Below, piece by piece: positions 46,254-56,340 of a stretch of 64,000 nt of DNA; the first letter of the stretch is position 1; each line of letters begins with the position of its first letter. The DNA lies in contig DXIS01000017.1 in NCBI GenBank assembly GCA_019112735.1, forward strand, positions 1 to 64,000, in the 5' to 3' direction. The notes under the pieces are model-generated. The model saw only the letters and a program-made list of their open reading frames with translations, was not told the origin of the DNA and ran no database searches. The position numbers were made by a program, and so were the translations under genes. This stretch comes from Candidatus Mediterraneibacter guildfordensis. Its GTDB lineage: Bacteria > Bacillota > Clostridia > Lachnospirales > Lachnospiraceae.

Positions 46254-47639
46254 ATGAGGATGGGTGTTTTTAAGAAGAGAGTAAATGAATTCCCTACGCC
46301 GTATACCTGCATGAATGCGATCAGGAAAGGCGGGATCGAGACGAAGCTTTCCATGATCCTTATGGGATTTGGAAATATTGTCCACGGTCAGCTGATCAAA
46401 GGACTGATCTATATGGCGCTGGAAGTTGTCTATGTTGTGTTTATGGTTATGACAGGCGCGCACTGCCTGGCCATGCTCCCGTCGCTTGGAAGCGTGGAGC
46501 AGCAGGAATACTGGGATGAGGCAACGCAGGTCTATATGTATACAAAGGGCGATCAGTCGGTGCTGATCCTTCTGTACGGCGTGGCAACGATCCTGATCAC
46601 GGTCCTGATGGTGCTGGCATGGCGCGGAACCCTCAGAAGCGCATATAAGGCGGAATGCCTTGCAAAAGAAAGAAGGCACATCAACAGTTTCGCGGAGGAT
46701 CTTAAGACCCTGCTTCACGAGAACCTGCAGAAGCTTCTGATGACGCCGCCCATGGTCTTAATCTCCCTGTTTACGATCCTGCCGCTGATCTTCATGATCT
46801 GCATGGCATTTACCAACTACAGCAAGATCGACGATCACCTGATGCTTTTTGACTGGGTGGGGCTTGATAACTTTGCGGCTCTGTTTGATTCCAGCAGCAT
46901 CCTTGGAAGCACGTTCTGGTCTGTCCTTGCGTGGACGCTTGTGTGGGCGTTCTTTGCAACATTTACAAACTATATCTTTGGTATGATCGTATCCCTTCTG
47001 ATCAACCGGAAAGGGACAAGAGGCAAGGCATTCTGGCGGTTCTGCTTCGTGCTGTCCTGCGCGATGCCGATGTTCGTATCGCTGCTGATCATGAGGACCA
47101 TGCTGCAGCCGGAAGGCGCGGTGAACGTTCTCTTAAGGAATCTGGGCCTGATCGCTGCTGACGCCAGCCTTCCGTTCTTTACGGATCCGACGTGGGCGAG
47201 GGTAACCGTTATTATCATCAATATCTGGGTCGGCGTTCCCTATACGCTTCTCCAGCTGACCGGCGTTCTCCAGAATATACCGGAGGACCTCTATGAGGCG
47301 GCGAGAGTGGACGGAGCCAATGCGGTGCAGATCTTTTTCAAGATCACACTGCCGTATATGCTCTATGTAACGACCCCGTACCTGATCACGACATTTACGG
47401 GAAATGTCAACAACTTCAACGTGATCTACCTGTTGTCAGGCGGAGATCCCGTTACGGATCTCGGGGCCACGGCAGGCAAGACCGATCTGCTCGTGACCTG
47501 GCTCTACAAGCTGACGATTGATAAACAGTACTACAACATCGGCGCGGTCATCGGCATCCTGACCTTTATCATCCTGGCAATCGGGGCGCTTATTACATAC
47601 CATAACAGCAGATCTTATAAAGAAGAAGGAGGGTTCTAA
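46254..47639 (+). CDS. malF: Maltodextrin ABC transporter permease MalF
   Basis: 461 residues. Residues ~155-455 form the standard six-helix permease with the EAA loop YEAARVDGANAVQIFFKITLP, which docks on the ATPase. The first ~150 residues are an added domain with two hydrophobic segments (about 32-70 and 100-122) not present in minimal sugar permeases but common in MalF-like proteins. Start 46254 follows AAGGAGG; ATG 46260 is also possible. malG follows after two bases. No ATPase gene (malK/msmK) is in the window. Confidence 0.92.
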   Translation: MRMGVFKKRVNEFPTPYTCMNAIRKGGIETKLSMILMGFGNIVHGQLIKGLIYMALEVVYVVFMVMTGAHCLAMLPSLGSVEQQEYWDEATQVYMYTKGDQSVLILLYGVATILITVLMVLAWRGTLRSAYKAECLAKERRHINSFAEDLKTLLHENLQKLLMTPPMVLISLFTILPLIFMICMAFTNYSKIDDHLMLFDWVGLDNFAALFDSSSILGSTFWSVLAWTLVWAFFATFTNYIFGMIVSLLINRKGTRGKAFWRFCFVLSCAMPMFVSLLIMRTMLQPEGAVNVLLRNLGLIAADASLPFFTDPTWARVTVIIINIWVGVPYTLLQLTGVLQNIPEDLYEAARVDGANAVQIFFKITLPYMLYVTTPYLITTFTGNVNNFNVIYLLSGGDPVTDLGATAGKTDLLVTWLYKLTIDKQYYNIGAVIGILTFIILAIGALITYHNSRSYKEEGGF

Positions 47640-47641
47640 AC

Positions 47642-48514
47642 ATGGCTGGACAGAAAATACATTCCGCAAAGAAAAAAAGATTTATCACGAACAGTGTTGT
47701 CCATATCGTGCTTGCGGTCCTGGCGGTGATCTGGGTATTCCCGGTCATCTGGGTCGTGCTTACCAGCTTCCGTGCGGAGCAGGGCTCCTATGTGTCAACC
47801 TTCCTGCCCCAGTCCTATACGCTGGACAATTATATCCGGCTGTTTACGGATACGTCGATCCTGAACTTTCCGCAGATGTTTTTTAACACGCTGTTCATCG
47901 CGATATTTTCCTGTATCCTGTCAACCTTTTATGTGCTTTCCGCATCTTACTGTCTGTCAAGGCTTCGTTTTAAGATGAGAAAGCCATACATGAACATGGC
48001 GATGATCCTCGGCCTGTTCCCGGGATTCATGTCCATGGTGGCCGTGTACTTTATCCTGAAGGCGCTGGGATTGTCGGAAGGCAACCTGATCAAACTGGCG
48101 CTGATCCTGGTATACTCGGGCGGCGCGGCGCTGGGATTCCAGATCGCCAAAGGGTTCTTCGACACGATCCCGTTCGCGGTCGATGAAGCGGCGATCCTGG
48201 ACGGTTGTACGAGATGGCAGATTTTTACAAAGATCACCCTTCCGTTAAGTAAACCGATCGTTGTGTACACGACGCTGACGGCATTCATGGGACCGTGGGT
48301 TGACTTCATTTTTGCCAAGGTTATCTGCCGGGCTAACTCCGACCAGTATACGATCGCCATCGGACTGTGGAGAATGCTCGAGAAAGAATATATCGACAGC
48401 TGGTACACCTGTTTCGCGGCCGGCGCGGTACTGATCTCGATCCCGATCGCCGCACTGTTCCTGTACATGCAGCGGTATTACGTGGACGGACTCTCAGGAG
48501 CGGTAAAGGGTTAG
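47642..48514 (+). CDS. malG: Maltodextrin ABC transporter permease MalG
   Basis: 290 residues with six membrane helices and the EAA loop VDEAAILDGCTRWQIFTKITLPLSKP. The order and spacing after malF are typical: start 47642 follows AGAAGGAGGGTTCTAAAC and overlaps nothing but leaves only two bases. It pairs with MalF as the membrane channel. pulA begins 11 bases after its stop. Confidence 0.93.
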   Translation: MAGQKIHSAKKKRFITNSVVHIVLAVLAVIWVFPVIWVVLTSFRAEQGSYVSTFLPQSYTLDNYIRLFTDTSILNFPQMFFNTLFIAIFSCILSTFYVLSASYCLSRLRFKMRKPYMNMAMILGLFPGFMSMVAVYFILKALGLSEGNLIKLALILVYSGGAALGFQIAKGFFDTIPFAVDEAAILDGCTRWQIFTKITLPLSKPIVVYTTLTAFMGPWVDFIFAKVICRANSDQYTIAIGLWRMLEKEYIDSWYTCFAAGAVLISIPIAALFLYMQRYYVDGLSGAVKG

Positions 48515-48525
48515 GAGCAGAATAT

Positions 48526-50490
48526 ATGAGAACAGCATTAGATTGGAAAAAGTATTATTCAAGTCCGGAATTCCTGGACAATTACATCTACGCTGGAAAT
48601 GATCTGGGGGTGACCTGTACAGACAGCGGGGCTTCATTTAAACTGTGGAGCCCCTCTGCAGACAGGGTCACCCTGAATCTGTATCAGGACGGCAGCGAGG
48701 GAAAGCCTTTTTTCCGTGTCCCGATGACGAAAGAGGAGAAAGGCGTATGGCACTGGAGCACGGCGGAGCGGCTGCACGGGATTTATTATGACTTCCTTCT
48801 GGAGATCGAAGGGAGGGAAGTGCGCTCGGCCGACCCGTGGGCAAAGGCCTGCGGACTGAACGGACAGCGCAGCATGGCGGTGGATCTTGCCCGGACGGAT
48901 CCGGAAGGCTGGGCGGACGACCGGGCGCCGGAGCGGACCCGGGAGCAGATCATCTACGAACTCCATGTGAAAGAATTTTCCTGGGATCCGGCCGGCGGCT
49001 TCCCGGAAGCTTACCGCGGGAAATATAAAGCGTTTACCTGTACGGATACGACGCTGAACGGCGACGGGATCCATCCCACAGGGCTCCGGTATATGAAAGA
49101 TCTGGGTATCACCCATGTGCAGATCATGCCGGCCTATGATTACGGTTCCGTAAATGAAGCGGGGGAAGACACGGAGTTTAACTGGGGCTATGACCCGGTG
49201 AATTACAATGTGCCGGAAGGATCCTATTCCACGGATCCGGCCCGCGGAGAGGTGCGTATCCGCGAGATGAAGGAAATGATACAGTCTCTTCATGCCAGCG
49301 GCTTCCGCGTGATCATGGATGTGGTGTATAATCATACTTATACAACAGACTCCTGGTTCCAGCGCACGGCGCCCTGGTATTTCTACCGGGTGTTTGAGGA
49401 CGGGCGGATCTCCAACGGCTCAGCCTGCGGCAATGACGTGGCCAGTGAGCGGGAGATGTGTGCAAAATATATCCTGGAGTCGGTACTCTACTGGACGGAA
49501 GAGTACCATATAGACGGATTCCGCTTTGACCTGATGGGGCTTCTGGATGTGGATCTCATGAACCGGATCCGCAGAGCGCTGGACGACCGGTATGGCAGAG
49601 GCGAGAAGATTCTGTTCGGGGAACCGTGGGCAGCGACGGAGACGGCGATGGAAGGAAATGCCGTGCCCGCACTGAAGAAGAATATTGCACTGCTGGATGA
49701 GAATATCGGCATGTTCTGTGATGATACAAGGGACGCGGTTAAAGGTTCCGCATTGAAGATCCGGCGGCCGGGCTTTATAAACGGCGCGAAGGGGATGGAG
49801 GCGGACATCCTCCGAGGCGTCCGGGCATGGTGCCTGGATTCCGGGGAATATGGCGAAGATCATGCCGCCGTAAAGGCGCCGTCCCAGATCATTACCTATG
49901 TATCATCCCATGACAACCAGACGCTCTGGGACAAGTTGACGGAAACCCTGCCGCAGGCGGATGATGCCGAGAAAATGCGGCTCAACCGGATGGCGGCGGC
50001 GCTCTACATGACCTGCCAGGGGACCCTGTTCTTCCTGTCAGGGGAAGAATTCGCCCGTACAAAGAACGGGATGGAAGATTCCTTTAATGCGCCGATCACG
50101 CTGAACCGTCTGGACTGGACGAAGGCCTGGGAGAATCATGAACTGGTGGAATATTACCGGGGGCTGATCGGGCTGAGAAGCCGTCTGCCGGGACTCTGTG
50201 ATAAATCCGCAAGGGGGCCGGAGCGGATCAGCGGTATGAAACGGTCGGAGGGGCTTGTAAGCTTTATCCTGGACAACCGGAGCGCGGACGGCTCTGAGCG
50301 GTGGGACTGTGTGAAGATCATTTATAACAGCAGCCGGGCAGTCCGGCCGGTTTCAGCCGGCGGCGGGGACTGGGAGATCCTCTGTAACGGGGAAGACAGT
50401 TCCCTCTGGGAAGGACATCATCCGGCGGAAAAAGGACTGATGATCGCCCCTCAGAGTGTGCTGATCCTTGGAAGAATAAAGAGAACATAA
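48526..50490 (+). CDS. pulA: Type I pullulanase (GH13, CBM48)
   Basis: 654 residues without a signal peptide, so cytoplasmic. An N-terminal CBM48-like domain (FKLWSPSADRVTLNLYQDG) precedes the GH13 barrel with the type I pullulanase signature NWGYDPVNYNVPEGSYSTDP. Catalytic elements: MDVVYNHTY, DGFRFDLMGL (nucleophile Asp), ILFGEPWA (acid Glu) and SSHDNQTLWDKL. It cuts alpha-1,6 branches of imported dextrins. ATG 48526 follows TTAGGAGCAG; the frame remains open upstream inside malG but has no site. Part of the maltodextrin operon. Confidence 0.94.
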   Translation: MRTALDWKKYYSSPEFLDNYIYAGNDLGVTCTDSGASFKLWSPSADRVTLNLYQDGSEGKPFFRVPMTKEEKGVWHWSTAERLHGIYYDFLLEIEGREVRSADPWAKACGLNGQRSMAVDLARTDPEGWADDRAPERTREQIIYELHVKEFSWDPAGGFPEAYRGKYKAFTCTDTTLNGDGIHPTGLRYMKDLGITHVQIMPAYDYGSVNEAGEDTEFNWGYDPVNYNVPEGSYSTDPARGEVRIREMKEMIQSLHASGFRVIMDVVYNHTYTTDSWFQRTAPWYFYRVFEDGRISNGSACGNDVASEREMCAKYILESVLYWTEEYHIDGFRFDLMGLLDVDLMNRIRRALDDRYGRGEKILFGEPWAATETAMEGNAVPALKKNIALLDENIGMFCDDTRDAVKGSALKIRRPGFINGAKGMEADILRGVRAWCLDSGEYGEDHAAVKAPSQIITYVSSHDNQTLWDKLTETLPQADDAEKMRLNRMAAALYMTCQGTLFFLSGEEFARTKNGMEDSFNAPITLNRLDWTKAWENHELVEYYRGLIGLRSRLPGLCDKSARGPERISGMKRSEGLVSFILDNRSADGSERWDCVKIIYNSSRAVRPVSAGGGDWEILCNGEDSSLWEGHHPAEKGLMIAPQSVLILGRIKRT

Positions 50491-50511
50491 AGACAGGAAG
50501 GAATGTAAGGT

Positions 50512-52515
50512 ATGAGTATAAAATGGATCTACGGCAGACAGGACTGGAAAACTTTTGTCAGGGGACAGGAGAACTGCTACCTGATGACGAACGGCCTGGG
50601 CGGCTATTCGTCTCTTACGATGACCGGATCCGCGGCGCGGGGAGATCACGCGTTTCTGATGGCCTGCCTGAAGGCACCGAATAACCGGTGGAACATGATC
50701 CACCGTCTGGCGGAGACGCTGGAATATCCGGGAAGCCGGGTGATCCTGTCCTCACAGGACTTCCCGGACGGCACCCGGGAGGAAGGATACCGGTTTCTGT
50801 CGGAATTCTCCTTTGAGGACACGCCGGTATGGCGTTTTCTTGTAAACGGGGTAGAGATCGAAAAAGAGGCCGGGCTGCGGCAGCAGGAGAATACGATCGC
50901 CCTCCGGTATCGTGTCATAAACAGGAGTAGGAAGGACGTGCGTCTTGTTGTAACGCCGTTTTACCGGTTCAGCCCGAAAGGGGAAGAGCGTGAGCAGGAC
51001 AAAAACTTTTCTTTCGTCCGGGAAAGTGGATCCGTAAGCCGGATAACGGAATCAGACCTGTCGCTTTACTGCATGACGGACGGTTCTGACCGGGAGATCC
51101 CGCAGGAGGAAGAAGTCTGTTATTATGCGTATGATGCCTGTGACGGCCGGAAGGACACCGGGCGGGCTTATGCCTGCCACCGCGTCGGACTGGATGTGCC
51201 GGCCGGATGTGAGAAGACCCTGTCCATTCTTTTTACGATGGATGAAAAATATGCCGGGAAGATGCATGATGCGAAGAAAGCCGGAAGTATTTCTGTTCGG
51301 GCGCTGGTGGAGAAAGTGATCGGAGAAGTGAAGGCGCAGCGGATGGAACTGGAAAAACAGGCCCGGCTTCAGGATGAGACAGCGCAGACGCTCGTAAAGA
51401 GCGCGCACCAGTTCATCTCCCTGCGTGCGTCTACCGGAGGAGAGACGATCCTGGCCGGCTTCCCGTTCTTCGAGGACTGGGGCAGGGATACCATGATCGC
51501 CCTGCCCGGGATCTGTCTTAGCACCCGCCGGTATGCGGACGCGGCCTCCATTCTGAGGACATTTGCACAGTACGAGCGGGACGGCCTGATGCCGAACCTG
51601 TTCCCGGAAGGGAAAAATGATCCGATGTACAATACAGTGGACGCGGCCCTTCTCTTCATCAACTGTGTGTGGCTGTACCGGCAGGCGACAGGGGATGCGG
51701 ACTTCGTGCGGGAGATGTTCCCGGTCATGGAGCGGATCATCGCATCTTATAAAAAGGGAACAGATTATAATATCCATATGGACCGTGACGGGCTGATCAT
51801 CGCGGGAAGCGGTCTGGATCAGGTGACCTGGATGGACGTCCGGGTGGGAGACATCCTGCCCACGCCCAGGCACGGGAAGCCGGTGGAGATCAATGCATAC
51901 TGGTACAATGCTCTCCGTATTATGGCAGAATTCGCAAAGCCTGCGGGTAAAGACGCAGAAGCGTATGAAATGCTGGCGGACCGCGTGCGCATGTCCTTTA
52001 TCCGTGAATTCTGGATGGAAGAGAAGCAGTGCCTTCGGGATGTGGTCTCGGGTACAGCGGCGGACGCCCAGATCCGCTGCAACCAGATATGGGCCCTTTC
52101 TCTGCCCTTTACCATGCTTGAAGAAGAGAAGGAACGGCAGATCATGGATACCGTGTTTGAAAAGCTGTATACGCCATACGGGCTGCGGACGCTGGATCCG
52201 GCGGATCCGGAGTTCCGGCCGGAATACGGGGGCGAAGTGCTGAAGCGGGACCTGGCCTACCATCAGGGAACGGTGTGGGTTTATCCCCTGGGCGCTTATT
52301 ATCTTGCATATCTGCGGATTAACGGCTATAGTGAAGATGCGAAGCAGTATGTGCGCGCTCAGCTGGAAGTCCTGCACAGCGCGCTCCGGGAAGGGTGCAT
52401 CGGACAGCTTCCGGAGATCTATGACGGGCTGGAGCCGGTTTCCTCAAAAGGATGCTTCGCCCAGGCGTGGAGCGTGGGAGAACTTCTCCGCGTATATGAG
52501 GCGCTGGAACGGTAA
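50512..52515 (+). CDS. Amylo-alpha-1,6-glucosidase / glycogen debranching enzyme (GH133-type)
   Basis: 667 residues. The N-terminal ~280 residues form the bacterial debranching N domain (YLMTNGLGGYSSLTMTGS); the C-terminal (alpha/alpha)6 region has AGFPFFEDWGRDTMIALPG, MPNLFPEGKNDPMYNTVDAALLFI, and DLAYHQGTVWVYPLGAY, typical of amylo-alpha-1,6-glucosidases. It removes single glucose stubs at branch points. Start 50512 follows AGGAAGGAATGTAAGGT. It complements the pullulanase just upstream, so branched dextrins can be completely linearised. Confidence 0.9.
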   Translation: MSIKWIYGRQDWKTFVRGQENCYLMTNGLGGYSSLTMTGSAARGDHAFLMACLKAPNNRWNMIHRLAETLEYPGSRVILSSQDFPDGTREEGYRFLSEFSFEDTPVWRFLVNGVEIEKEAGLRQQENTIALRYRVINRSRKDVRLVVTPFYRFSPKGEEREQDKNFSFVRESGSVSRITESDLSLYCMTDGSDREIPQEEEVCYYAYDACDGRKDTGRAYACHRVGLDVPAGCEKTLSILFTMDEKYAGKMHDAKKAGSISVRALVEKVIGEVKAQRMELEKQARLQDETAQTLVKSAHQFISLRASTGGETILAGFPFFEDWGRDTMIALPGICLSTRRYADAASILRTFAQYERDGLMPNLFPEGKNDPMYNTVDAALLFINCVWLYRQATGDADFVREMFPVMERIIASYKKGTDYNIHMDRDGLIIAGSGLDQVTWMDVRVGDILPTPRHGKPVEINAYWYNALRIMAEFAKPAGKDAEAYEMLADRVRMSFIREFWMEEKQCLRDVVSGTAADAQIRCNQIWALSLPFTMLEEEKERQIMDTVFEKLYTPYGLRTLDPADPEFRPEYGGEVLKRDLAYHQGTVWVYPLGAYYLAYLRINGYSEDAKQYVRAQLEVLHSALREGCIGQLPEIYDGLEPVSSKGCFAQAWSVGELLRVYEALER

Positions 52516-52542
52516 ATTATAAAGAAACCGGGAGGGGATAAG

Positions 52543-54297
52543 ATGGATTTTGCAGCAGTATATCATAAAACAACCGAACAGATGAGCTATGCGCTGGATG
52601 AGGATCATCTGGTGGTCAATCTGAAGACGGGGTACGATGTGAAACAGGTTTTTATCGTACACGGGGACCCTTATGCCGCCGGGATCCTGGGCGGAAATGA
52701 AAGATGGAGCGGGCAGCGGGAAGAGATCATTTATCAGAAGCGTCTGCCCCATCAGATCTGGTGGACGACCACTCTTACGCCGCCTTACAAACGGTGCAAA
52801 TATTATTTTGAACTCCATACAGATGATGAAGTCTGGTATTACTTCGAGGACGGCTTCCTGACAGAAAAGCAGCTGAACATGCCGGGACGTCTGCTCCAGT
52901 ACTTTATCGTGCCCTGGATGAACCCGGCGGATGTGAACCGGACGCCGGACTGGGTCAATGAGACGGTGTGGTATCAGATCTTCCCCGACCGGTTCTGCAA
53001 CGGCAGGCCGGACCGGAACGGGAAGGATATCCTGCCCTGGCAGACCGGCCCGGTAACCAACTATGAGAAATACGGCGGCGATCTGGAGGGAATACGGATG
53101 AAGCTTCCGTATCTTGCGGATCTGGGGATCACCGGTATCTACCTCAATCCGGTGATGGAATCGGAGTCGAACCATAAGTACGATACGACGGATTACACGA
53201 AGATCGATCCGTCCTTCGGAGATAATGCATCCATGCGCCGGATGGTGGACGAAGCCCACAGGCTTGGGATCCGGGTGATGGTGGACGCGGTGTTTAATCA
53301 CTGCGGAAGAAAATTCACCCCCTGGCTGGACGCCATGGAGAAGGGGGAAGCCTCCCGCTATGCGGACTGGTTCATGGTCAATGACTGGTCCGGCGTGGCG
53401 AAACGGGGCAATACCCGGGACGGCCGGTTCTATACATTCGCCTTTACCGACGGCATGCCGAAGCTCAATACTAACAATCCGGAAGTGATCGATTATTTCT
53501 GCGGGATATGTGAGCAGTGGATCCGGGAATTCGACATCGACGCCATCCGGTATGATGTGGGAAATGAGGTATCCCATACATTTCTCAAAGAGATGCACCG
53601 CCGTCTGAAAGCCCTGAAGCCGGACATCTATCTGCTGGGAGAGATCTGGCATGACGCCAGCCAGTGGCTTATGGGGGATGAATATGATTCCGTGATGAAT
53701 TACCCGCTGATGAGCGGCATCCACGACTTCTTCCTGGATGCCTCCATGGATAAGAAGGAGTTTGAGTACATGGTAAACCGGTGTTATACCATGTATATGC
53801 AGCAGAACAATAATGTGCTTTTTAATCTGCTGGATTCTCATGATACAGAGCGTCTTATGAACCGGTTCCATGATCTGGACATTTTCTATCAGCAGCTGGC
53901 GGTCCTTTTCACATTGCCGGGAAGCCCGTGTATTTATTACGGGACGGAGATCGCCATGGAGGGCGGGTTCGATCCGGACTGCCGGCGCTGCATGCCCTGG
54001 GATGAGATCCATACACCGGAGAATCAGGAGCGGATCGGGTACATGAAGGAACTGATCCGGCTGCGTCAGACGGAAGAGGTGTGCAGGAGTCCGCATTTCC
54101 ATTTTCCGAACCGGTATCCGGGCAGCAGGTGCGTGGATTACATCAAGATCGGTCAGGAGGGGCACAGGCTGGAAGTTGTGTTAAACTGTTCCGGTGAAGC
54201 GGCGGACGTGCAGGAGGGCGGAGAGATCCTCTTTGCGAGGAATTATGAGGGCGGAGTCCTCGGGAAAAACGGCACGCTCATCCGCCGGCTCCCGTAG
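52543..54297 (+). CDS. Neopullulanase/cyclomaltodextrinase-type GH13 hydrolase
   Basis: 584 residues. An N-terminal beta domain of ~120 residues (CBM34-like, as in maltogenic amylases) leads to the barrel: VWYQIFPDRFCNG, MVDAVFNHCG, IDAIRYDVGNEV (nucleophile Asp), LLGEIWHDA (acid Glu), and LLDSHDTERL. The MPKLNTNNPEV loop is typical of this GH13_20-like group, which hydrolyses cyclodextrins, pullulan and short maltodextrins. No signal peptide. Start 52543 follows GGGAGGGGATAAG. Exact specificity is inferred. Confidence 0.9.
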   Translation: MDFAAVYHKTTEQMSYALDEDHLVVNLKTGYDVKQVFIVHGDPYAAGILGGNERWSGQREEIIYQKRLPHQIWWTTTLTPPYKRCKYYFELHTDDEVWYYFEDGFLTEKQLNMPGRLLQYFIVPWMNPADVNRTPDWVNETVWYQIFPDRFCNGRPDRNGKDILPWQTGPVTNYEKYGGDLEGIRMKLPYLADLGITGIYLNPVMESESNHKYDTTDYTKIDPSFGDNASMRRMVDEAHRLGIRVMVDAVFNHCGRKFTPWLDAMEKGEASRYADWFMVNDWSGVAKRGNTRDGRFYTFAFTDGMPKLNTNNPEVIDYFCGICEQWIREFDIDAIRYDVGNEVSHTFLKEMHRRLKALKPDIYLLGEIWHDASQWLMGDEYDSVMNYPLMSGIHDFFLDASMDKKEFEYMVNRCYTMYMQQNNNVLFNLLDSHDTERLMNRFHDLDIFYQQLAVLFTLPGSPCIYYGTEIAMEGGFDPDCRRCMPWDEIHTPENQERIGYMKELIRLRQTEEVCRSPHFHFPNRYPGSRCVDYIKIGQEGHRLEVVLNCSGEAADVQEGGEILFARNYEGGVLGKNGTLIRRLP

Positions 54298-54343
54298 AGG
54301 ATTTTTGTTATTAAGATGATAAAAACAGAAAGGGGCGGTATTT

Positions 54344-55987
54344 ATGACAGAAATGAAGAAACCATGGTGGAAAAATGCAGTTGTCTATCAGATCTATCCG
54401 AAAAGTTTCCAGGATTCCAATGGCGACGGGATCGGGGATATAAAGGGGATCATCGGCAGGCTTGACTATCTGGAGGAACTGGGGATCGACGCGGTATGGC
54501 TCTCGCCCGTGTACTGTTCCCCTCAGGATGACAACGGATATGATATCTCGGATTATCAGGACATTGATCCCATGTTCGGAAATTTATCTGATATGGAAGA
54601 ACTGATCGGGGAAGCGAAAAAGCGGAATATCCGCATCGTCATGGACCTGGTGCTCAACCATACTTCGGATGAACACCGGTGGTTCCGGGAAGCGAAGAAA
54701 TCAAAAGATAATCCGTACCATGATTATTATGTGTGGCGGGATGGTGTGGAGGGCGAGTATCCCAATGAAATGAAAGCTGCCTTCGGCGGACCGGCCTGGG
54801 AGTGGGTGCCGGAAGTAAACCAGTATTATTTCCATCAGTTCTCGGTGAAGCAGCCGGATCTCAACTGGGAGAATCCGAAGGTGCGCCGGGAGATCTACGA
54901 CATGATCCTCTGGTGGATGGATAAAGGCGTGGGCGGATTCCGGCTGGATGTGATCGACCAGATCGCCAAGGAGCCGGACCGGATGATCACGAACAACGGG
55001 CCCAGGCTCCATGAATTCCTGCAGGAGCTGAGCCGGGAGACATTCCAGAAGGGCGATCTGATCACAGTGGGGGAGGCCTGGGGCGCGACTACCGAGATCG
55101 CAAAACTCTACAGCAATCCGGACGGCAGTGAATTCTCCATGGTATTCCAGTTCGAGCATATGGTCATGGACCAGCAGGAAGGGAAAGAAAAGTGGGATCT
55201 GGCGCCGCTCCCCTTTGTCCGTCTGAAGAAATGTCTGGCAAAATGGCAGAACGAACTGTACGGCAAAGGATGGAACAGCCTGTTCTGGGATAACCACGAC
55301 CTGCCCCGCATCGTATCCCGGTGGGGAGATGACGGGAAGTACCGCGTGGAATCCGCAAAGATGCTGGCGGTGATCCTTCACGGCATGCAGGGAACGCCCT
55401 ATGTATACCAGGGCGAAGAACTGGGCATGACCAACGTAAGATTCCCCGACATCAGTGATTACAAAGACATCGAGACGCTGAACCTGTACCGCGAACGGCT
55501 GGAAGGCGGATATGAAAAAGAGGATATCATGCGGTCCATCTACGCCAGAAGCCGCGACAACGCCCGCACGCCCATGCAGTGGAGTGCAGGGGCAAATGCC
55601 GGGTTCACAACCGGAACGCCGTGGATCGCGGTCAATCCGAATTATACGGAGATCAATGCGGAGGAAGAACGGAAAGATCCCGATTCCGTATATCACTTCT
55701 ATCAGAAGCTGATCCGTCTCAGAAAGACACATCCGGTATTCGTGGATGGAAAGTTCGACCTGCTCCTTCCGGAAGATGAGCGGATCTTCGCCTACACCCG
55801 GACAGACGGGACGCATCAGATGCTCGTCTGTGCAAACTTTACGGGAGAAGCGGCGGCGTGCCCGTTGGATGTAAAGTGGAAAGACGCGGAAATGCTGATC
55901 CATAATTACAGAGAAGATCCGGCGTGGAGCGATGACGGAGAGCGGATCATGCTGAAACCGTATGAAGCGGTGATGCTGTATATGTAA
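54344..55987 (+). CDS. Oligo-1,6-glucosidase / alpha-glucosidase (GH13_31-type)
   Basis: 547 residues. WWKNAVVYQIYPKSFQDSNGDGIGD is the standard N-terminus of oligo-1,6-glucosidases and related alpha-glucosidases. Catalytic parts: VMDLVLNHTSDEH, GGFRLDVIDQI (nucleophile), TVGEAWG (acid Glu), and FWDNHDLPRIVSR. The residue after the nucleophile is Val (DVID), usually associated with alpha-1,6 specificity, while Thr marks alpha-1,4 preference; this is family knowledge applied here. It releases glucose from isomaltose and panose left by the upstream enzymes. Start 54344 follows AAAGGGGCGG. Last gene of the operon. Confidence 0.9.
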   Translation: MTEMKKPWWKNAVVYQIYPKSFQDSNGDGIGDIKGIIGRLDYLEELGIDAVWLSPVYCSPQDDNGYDISDYQDIDPMFGNLSDMEELIGEAKKRNIRIVMDLVLNHTSDEHRWFREAKKSKDNPYHDYYVWRDGVEGEYPNEMKAAFGGPAWEWVPEVNQYYFHQFSVKQPDLNWENPKVRREIYDMILWWMDKGVGGFRLDVIDQIAKEPDRMITNNGPRLHEFLQELSRETFQKGDLITVGEAWGATTEIAKLYSNPDGSEFSMVFQFEHMVMDQQEGKEKWDLAPLPFVRLKKCLAKWQNELYGKGWNSLFWDNHDLPRIVSRWGDDGKYRVESAKMLAVILHGMQGTPYVYQGEELGMTNVRFPDISDYKDIETLNLYRERLEGGYEKEDIMRSIYARSRDNARTPMQWSAGANAGFTTGTPWIAVNPNYTEINAEEERKDPDSVYHFYQKLIRLRKTHPVFVDGKFDLLLPEDERIFAYTRTDGTHQMLVCANFTGEAAACPLDVKWKDAEMLIHNYREDPAWSDDGERIMLKPYEAVMLYM

Positions 55988-55994
55988 TAATGAT

Positions 55995-56021
55995 CAGTGG
56001 GCCTCAAAACGAGGCCCACTG
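55995..56021. terminator. Strong hairpin after the maltodextrin operon
   Basis: CAGTGGGCCTC (55995-56005) pairs with GAGGCCCACTG (56011-56021) around AAAAC. Eleven perfect pairs, no T run on either side, so it could act by stabilising the 3' end. Confidence 0.7.
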
Positions 56022-56041
56022 TAACGAGTGGAGAATCCCAT

Positions 56042-56335
56042 TTATTTTATGCCTTTTTTAGGAACAAAGACAATGCCGAGTTCCATATTCAGTCCATCAG
56101 CCAGACGTTTTAAAAGCTTTAAAGTCGGATTACGTGTACCATTTTCTAGTCGGCTGATATCCGCCTGGGGAATGCCTGTCTTTTCAGATAATTCTTTTTG
56201 AGTCATATTCTGTGAGGATCTGGCATTAACAATGGCTTTAATAATGTCGAATTCGGGTTCTAATGCGTCCCATTCTTTTTTAAATTCAGGATTTTTTAAC
56301 TGTTGGTTTAATGTTTCCCGGAAATTCTTCCCCAT
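56042..56335 (-). CDS. XRE-family helix-turn-helix antitoxin (HigA-like)
   Basis: 97 residues from ATG 56335 (AGGTG upstream). The HTH is NMTQKELSEKTGIPQADISRLENGTRNPTL, near residues 42-72; the preceding FKKEWDALEPEFDIIKAIVNAR is typical of antitoxins paired with RelE/HigB-like toxins. An upstream GTG at 56344 adds three residues. It overlaps the end of a toxin-like gene that has lost its middle, so it is now an antitoxin without a working partner, or a stand-alone regulator. Such proteins repress their own promoter. Confidence 0.82.
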   Translation of the reverse strand: MGKNFRETLNQQLKNPEFKKEWDALEPEFDIIKAIVNARSSQNMTQKELSEKTGIPQADISRLENGTRNPTLKLLKRLADGLNMELGIVFVPKKGIK

Positions 56336-56340
56336 TTTAA

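Noticed and set aside
52444-54165. 573-codon minus-strand frame
   Set aside because: Antisense of the neopullulanase-type gene; the sense protein has all GH13 motifs.
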